26,673 bases of DNA from positions 1 to 26,673 of the forward strand of contig JAQICG010000071.1 in NCBI GenBank assembly GCA_027858635.1, read 5' to 3'. The translations under genes were made by a program, and so were the position numbers. The notes beneath the pieces are model-generated. The model saw only the letters and a program-made list of their open reading frames with translations, was not told where the DNA came from and searched no databases. This DNA is from Gammaproteobacteria bacterium. GTDB lineage: Bacteria > Pseudomonadota > Gammaproteobacteria > SZUA-229. This document shows positions 23,318 through 26,673 of the stretch, piece by piece. Every line of letters starts with the position of its first letter. Within the stretch, counting starts at the first letter, position 1.

Positions 23318-24691
23318 ATGACTATTTCTGAAGATATTTTTCGCGCCTATGATATTCGCGGCATCGTCGAAACCGCGCTCACGCCCGAAGCGGTGCGCCA
23401 GATTGGACAGGCATTTGCCACCGCCGCGCTCGCTCAAAACCAGCACACCGTAGTCATCGCCCATGACGGTCGCCTCTCCAGCCCGATGCTGGCACAGGCG
23501 CTGAGCGCAGGGCTGCGCGCCGGCGGCTGCGATGTGGTTGATATCGGCATGGTGCCCACCCCGGTTCTATACTACGCCACCCACCAGCTGGAAACCGGCA
23601 CCGGCATCATGATCACCGGCAGCCATAACCCGCCACAGTACAATGGCCTGAAAATGTTGATCGCCGGCAACACCCTTTATGGCGATAGCATCAGTGCGCT
23701 GTACCAGCTGATTGTCGACGACCGGCTGGCCAGCGGCGCGGGCGGTTATCGTGAAGTGGACGTTATGGCCGATTATATCGAGCGCATTGTTTCCGACATC
23801 AAGCTCGACCGGCCCCTGCGCATCGCCATCGACTGCGGTAACGGCGTCGCCGGGGTGCTGGCCACCGAATTGTTCACCCGCCTGGGCTGCGAAGTCACCG
23901 AGCTGTTCTGTGAGGTCGATGGCACCTTCCCGAACCATCACCCCGACCCGACCAAACCCGAAAATCTGGAAGACCTGAGAAAATCGGTCGCTGAGAATCA
24001 GCTCGATCTCGGCCTGGCCTTCGACGGGGACGGCGATCGCGTGGGGGTGATTGATGATAAACAGAAAGTCATCTGGGCCGACCGGCAGATGATGCTGTAC
24101 GCGGAAGATGTGCTGAAAAGAAAACCCGGCGCGCTGATTATCTTCGACATCAAATCCAGCACCAATCTGGCCAGGGTAATTCAACAACTGGGTGGTGAAC
24201 CGCTGATGTGGAAAACCGGACACTCCTTTATCAAGGCCAAGATGAAAGAAACCGGCGCTGAACTCGCCGGTGAAATGAGCGGCCATATTTTCTTTAAGGA
24301 GCGCTGGTACGGTTTTGACGATGGCCTCTACAGTGCCGCGCGCATGCTGGAAATTCTCAGCCAGCGCGAAGCATCTTCTTCTGCCGTGTTTGCGGCACTG
24401 CCCGACAGCTGCAACACCCCCGAGCTCCAGATTCAGTTCGAAGAGGGTGAACATTACAAATTCATGGAAAGCTTCAAGCGCAATTCAGACTTCGCCGGTG
24501 CGGATATTTCCACCATAGACGGCATGCGCGTCAACTATGCCGAAGGCTGGGGACTGGTTCGCCCCTCCAACACCACGCCCTGTCTGGTGCTGCGTTTTGA
24601 AGCCAATACCGAAGCGAAGCTGGAAGAGATTCAGGAGACTTTCAGGCGGCAATTGCTCAAGGCGGACAGCACGCTGGTATTGCCTTTTTAA
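23318..24691 (+). CDS. algC: Phosphomannomutase/phosphoglucomutase, AlgC type
   Basis: 457 residues from ATG 23318 (a longer open frame enters from dut and is not used). This alpha-D-phosphohexomutase has the phosphoserine loop TGSHNPPQYNG with Ser102, the metal loop DGDGDR, the sugar loop GEMSGH and the phosphate-binding RPSNTTPCLVLRFE near the end. It interconverts mannose-1-P/-6-P or glucose-1-P/-6-P and feeds polysaccharide or lipopolysaccharide precursors. Position between dut and argB is that of algC in Pseudomonas. Substrate preference cannot be read from the sequence. Confidence 0.95.
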   Translation: MTISEDIFRAYDIRGIVETALTPEAVRQIGQAFATAALAQNQHTVVIAHDGRLSSPMLAQALSAGLRAGGCDVVDIGMVPTPVLYYATHQLETGTGIMITGSHNPPQYNGLKMLIAGNTLYGDSISALYQLIVDDRLASGAGGYREVDVMADYIERIVSDIKLDRPLRIAIDCGNGVAGVLATELFTRLGCEVTELFCEVDGTFPNHHPDPTKPENLEDLRKSVAENQLDLGLAFDGDGDRVGVIDDKQKVIWADRQMMLYAEDVLKRKPGALIIFDIKSSTNLARVIQQLGGEPLMWKTGHSFIKAKMKETGAELAGEMSGHIFFKERWYGFDDGLYSAARMLEILSQREASSSAVFAALPDSCNTPELQIQFEEGEHYKFMESFKRNSDFAGADISTIDGMRVNYAEGWGLVRPSNTTPCLVLRFEANTEAKLEEIQETFRRQLLKADSTLVLPF

Positions 24692-24754
24692 TAAACCATA
24701 ATCAGCTGCCGGTACTTCCATCATCGGGCATGAGCAGTCAGAATAAAACTTGTA

Positions 24755-24785
24755 CCTGAATCCGTGGCTTAACCACGGATTCAGG
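24755..24785 (+). promoter_or_regulatory. Perfect 13-bp hairpin between algC and argB
   Basis: CCTGAATCCGTGG, a CTTAA loop and CCACGGATTCAGG form a perfect stem-loop, and TTGTAC is repeated directly on each side of it. No T-run follows, so it is not a standard terminator; it could be a processing or attenuation element, or a small repeat. The argB start lies 33 bases downstream. Confidence 0.7.
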
Positions 24786-24818
24786 TTGTACTTAACTGAT
24801 CTATTTTCAGGAGTTGTT

Positions 24819-25706
24819 GTGGATACAGCCAGCGCACGCAATATTGCCCACGTTCTATCTGAAGCGTTACCTTATCTTCAGACCCTGAACAATCGAACCA
24901 TCGTGATCAAATTCGGCGGCAACGCCATGACCGATGAAAACCTGAAAAACAGTTTCGCCCGCGACATCGTGCTGCTCAAGCAGGTCGGCGTAAACCCGGT
25001 CATCGTACACGGCGGCGGCCCACAGATTGGCCAGCTGCTCGAAAAGATCGGCAAGAAATCCGAATTCATAGACGGCATGCGTGTCACCGACAGCGAAACC
25101 ATGGATGTGGTTGAAATGGTGCTTGGCGGGCTGGTCAATAAAAGCATTGTCAGCCTGATCAACAAGAACGGCGGGCGCGCCGTCGGCCTCACCGGCAAGG
25201 ATGGCGGCCTGATTCGCGCGCGCAAAATGCACATCAAAAGCAAAACACCGGAGCTGGAAGCCTCTGAAATTATCGATCTCGGCCACGTCGGGGAAATCAC
25301 TTCGATTGATCCCGCCCTCATCGTGACGCTGGATCAGGGTGATTTTATCCCGGTAATTGCCCCTATCGGTGTCGGTGAAGGCGGCGTGTCCTATAACATC
25401 AATGCCGATCTGGTGGCGGGCAAAATAGCCAGCATACTGGGTGCCGAAAAATTACTGCTGCTGACCAACACCGCCGGCATTCTGGACAAGCAGCAGAACA
25501 TTCTCACCGGTCTCAATGTTGATGCCGTCAACAAGCTGAAAGACGATGGCACTATCTTTGGCGGCATGCTACCCAAGGTTGACTGTGCGCTGGATGCGGT
25601 GAACTCGGGCGTAAAGACGGCCCATATTATCGATGGCCGGGTTGAGCATGCCATCCTGCTGGAGCTGCTCACCGATGCGGGTGTCGGCACTCTGATACAA
25701 AGCTAA
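24819..25706 (+). CDS. argB: Acetylglutamate kinase
   Basis: 295 residues from GTG 24819, preceded by AGGAG at 5-6 bases. Although the frame is open upstream to about 24750, that part translates the palindromic hairpin and is not real. The kinase motifs are present: VIKFGGNAM (Lys31), VHGGGPQIG, and in the C-terminal half the nucleotide region (LTNTAGIL, GGMLPKVDCA). It phosphorylates N-acetylglutamate, the second step of arginine synthesis and the usual point of arginine feedback. It follows algC after 127 bases. Confidence 0.97.
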   Translation: MDTASARNIAHVLSEALPYLQTLNNRTIVIKFGGNAMTDENLKNSFARDIVLLKQVGVNPVIVHGGGPQIGQLLEKIGKKSEFIDGMRVTDSETMDVVEMVLGGLVNKSIVSLINKNGGRAVGLTGKDGGLIRARKMHIKSKTPELEASEIIDLGHVGEITSIDPALIVTLDQGDFIPVIAPIGVGEGGVSYNINADLVAGKIASILGAEKLLLLTNTAGILDKQQNILTGLNVDAVNKLKDDGTIFGGMLPKVDCALDAVNSGVKTAHIIDGRVEHAILLELLTDAGVGTLIQS

Positions 25707-25717
25707 TTCGCCAGCTG

Positions 25718-25758
25718 TTATCAGCAGGCGGTTAAAGCTTTTAATTGCCTGCTGATAA
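25718..25758. terminator. Hairpin between convergent argB and the DUF4124 gene
   Basis: TTATCAGCAGGC (25718-25729) and GCCTGCTGATAA (25747-25758) form a perfect 12-bp stem around an AT-rich 17-base loop. It lies between two gene ends and is probably a shared terminator, although no long T-run follows on either strand. Confidence 0.65.
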
Positions 25759-25768
25759 TTATCCCGGC

Positions 25769-26449
25769 CTACAGACCCATGGCCTCCTTACGCCGCGCCT
25801 CACGCGCCTCTTTTATCTTCTGCTGCTGCTCCTTCAGCTCACGAAACCGTGCAATATAATCTTCAAACTGCTGGTTTATTTGCTGCTTTCTTTTCTGATG
25901 CCCGGCAGCGGCCTCACGATAGGTTTGTAACTGCCGCTTTTCACTATTTAGCTTTTCGGAAATATTCTGTGGCACCTCTTTACCGCTTGCACTGATCCTT
26001 GTGACCTGCTTTTCTGTTAAATCTAATTTGCGCTCAGTATCGACGATAATCGACTCTGAAAGCTGCAACTGCGAGTCCACCGCATCTAGACGGGCATCGC
26101 GCGCAGCAATCAGATCCCGTTCCGTGGTGTAGGTATCCAGCAACACCCGGTCTTCCTTGGCCTGTTCCCGTGCTTTAGTCTCGGCGATTTTCTGCCGCTG
26201 CTTTTCAAGATGCTCCAGCCGAAGCGCTTCCTGCTTCTCCTCCTCTGTTTTGATCACCACCGCTTCATGTTCCCGGGTAACTGCGCCCTGCGCATTTAAC
26301 TCCTGATGCCCCTTGTTCAAGTACTGCGTGGGTACCCTGTCACCAAAATGGACGTTGCCGTCAGCATCCTCCCACTTGTACATTTTTGCCTGCGCGGGCA
26401 GGGCGGTGGCAAAAATCAGAACCATCAACAGCTTCAGTAGGTAACGCAT
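25769..26449 (-). CDS. Exported DUF4124 protein with long coiled coil
   Basis: 226 residues. Signal peptide of about 21 residues (ending PAQA), then the DUF4124 motif MYKWEDADGNVHFGDRVP at 23-40, then about 150 residues of charged heptad-like sequence rich in Glu, Lys, Gln and Arg. A basic tail ends it. DUF4124 domains are common in exported proteobacterial proteins and have no settled function. GAGGA lies 6 bases before ATG 26449. A structural or peptidoglycan-associated role is guesswork. Confidence 0.85.
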   Translation of the reverse strand: MRYLLKLLMVLIFATALPAQAKMYKWEDADGNVHFGDRVPTQYLNKGHQELNAQGAVTREHEAVVIKTEEEKQEALRLEHLEKQRQKIAETKAREQAKEDRVLLDTYTTERDLIAARDARLDAVDSQLQLSESIIVDTERKLDLTEKQVTRISASGKEVPQNISEKLNSEKRQLQTYREAAAGHQKRKQQINQQFEDYIARFRELKEQQQKIKEAREARRKEAMGL

Positions 26450-26470
26450 AAACTTTCCTCACAATAACAA

Positions 26471-26507
26471 TGTATGGAGTATAGGCATTCATTCCAATAT
26501 GGCACAA
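26471..26507 (-). promoter_or_regulatory. Possible promoter of the DUF4124 gene
   Basis: On the minus strand TTGTGC (26507 to 26502) and TATACT (26483 to 26478) are separated by 18 bases; the -10 matches five of six consensus positions, the -35 only three. The start would be near 26471, 22 bases before the ATG. Confidence 0.4.
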
Positions 26508-26542
26508 TGTTTACTCATAAATCTTAGCGAACACATGACTGA

Positions 26543-26673
26543 ATGTACGAGCAAATACTGATCTTCACTCTCTCACTGGTCGCCAATACCTTCTCCGCGC
26601 TCTCCGGTGGTGGTGCCGGCCTGATTCAACTACCGGTGCTGATTTTTCTGGGGCTGCCTTTTGGTGTCGCCGT
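26543..26673 (+). CDS. TauE/SafE-family membrane permease (3' end outside window)
   Basis: 43 visible residues from ATG 26543: MYEQILIFTLSLVANTFSAL, then SGGGAGLIQLPVLIFLGLPF. The glycine-rich GGGAGLI followed by PVL, inside the first membrane segments, is the signature of the TauE/SafE (DUF81) family, whose members export sulfite, sulfoacetate or related anions. The rest lies beyond the window. The start is inferred from the hydrophobic N-terminus; no strong ribosome site is visible. It diverges from the DUF4124 gene. Confidence 0.75.
   Translation, partial: MYEQILIFTLSLVANTFSALSGGGAGLIQLPVLIFLGLPFGVA

Noticed and set aside
23567..24454. Long minus-strand open frame inside algC
   Set aside because: It is a mirror frame of a well-supported, GC-rich gene, with no ribosome site or recognisable protein.
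24750..24818. N-terminal extension of ArgB
   Set aside because: It would translate the palindromic hairpin into a self-similar peptide; GTG 24819 has AGGAG at the right distance.

Overview
The window is a chromosomal segment of a gammaproteobacterium. It covers about 26.7 kb, and most genes have moderately high GC. The strongest taxonomic sign is the order radC / coaBC-dut-algC-argB, which is classic for Gammaproteobacteria. comF back to back with bioBF, a cbpA-cbpM pair, ubiA and fetAB agree with this. The species cannot be named from the sequence. No rRNA, tRNA, CRISPR array, prophage or complete insertion sequence was seen.

Layout. (1) 1-2724, minus strand: an operon for a thioredoxin-like TlpA protein, a tiny DUF4266-type lipoprotein with a Cys-Gly-Cys tail, a DUF3570-type predicted outer-membrane protein, and (after an intrinsic terminator) an ApbE-type flavin transferase cut by the window edge. 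(2) 2864-4920, plus: a PmrA/QseB-like two-component system that diverges from that operon; the shared spacer holds a PmrA-type direct repeat. (3) 4981-7560, minus: a GAF-GGDEF-EAL protein and a gamma-carbonic-anhydrase-like protein. (4) 7641-9676, plus: ubiA with a long extra N-terminus, then an exported alpha/beta hydrolase. (5) 9847-13897: comF (minus), bioB-bioF and an adenosine-kinase-like PfkB protein. (6) 14166-15443, minus: cbpA-cbpM, lying between two related MITE-like repeats. (7) 15795-17621: fetAB (minus), divergent from a small exported LysM-like protein. (8) 17643-20689: an AT-rich accessory patch with a REP-associated tyrosine transposase (RAYT), REP and BIME repeats, two small unknown genes and two lipoprotein genes, one interrupted by an in-frame stop. 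(9) 20697-25706: radC (minus), a 168-bp MITE, then coaBC-dut-algC-argB. (10) 25769-end: a DUF4124 coiled-coil protein (minus) and the start of a TauE/SafE permease (plus).

The best candidate for an under-described system is region 1-2. The DUF3570-type protein carries a D-A-L-T-G-A-S stretch that resembles the sequence ApbE enzymes flavinylate in NqrB/NqrC and Rnf subunits, and an ApbE gene follows it. With a CxC-tailed lipoprotein and a thioredoxin-like partner, this suggests a cell-envelope redox module. The adjacent two-component system probably controls itself, and possibly this module, through the shared box.

The core genes serve ubiquinone (ubiA), biotin (bioB, bioF), CoA (coaBC), dUTP removal (dut), sugar-phosphate conversion (algC), arginine synthesis (argB), co-chaperone control (cbpA/cbpM) and iron export (fetAB).
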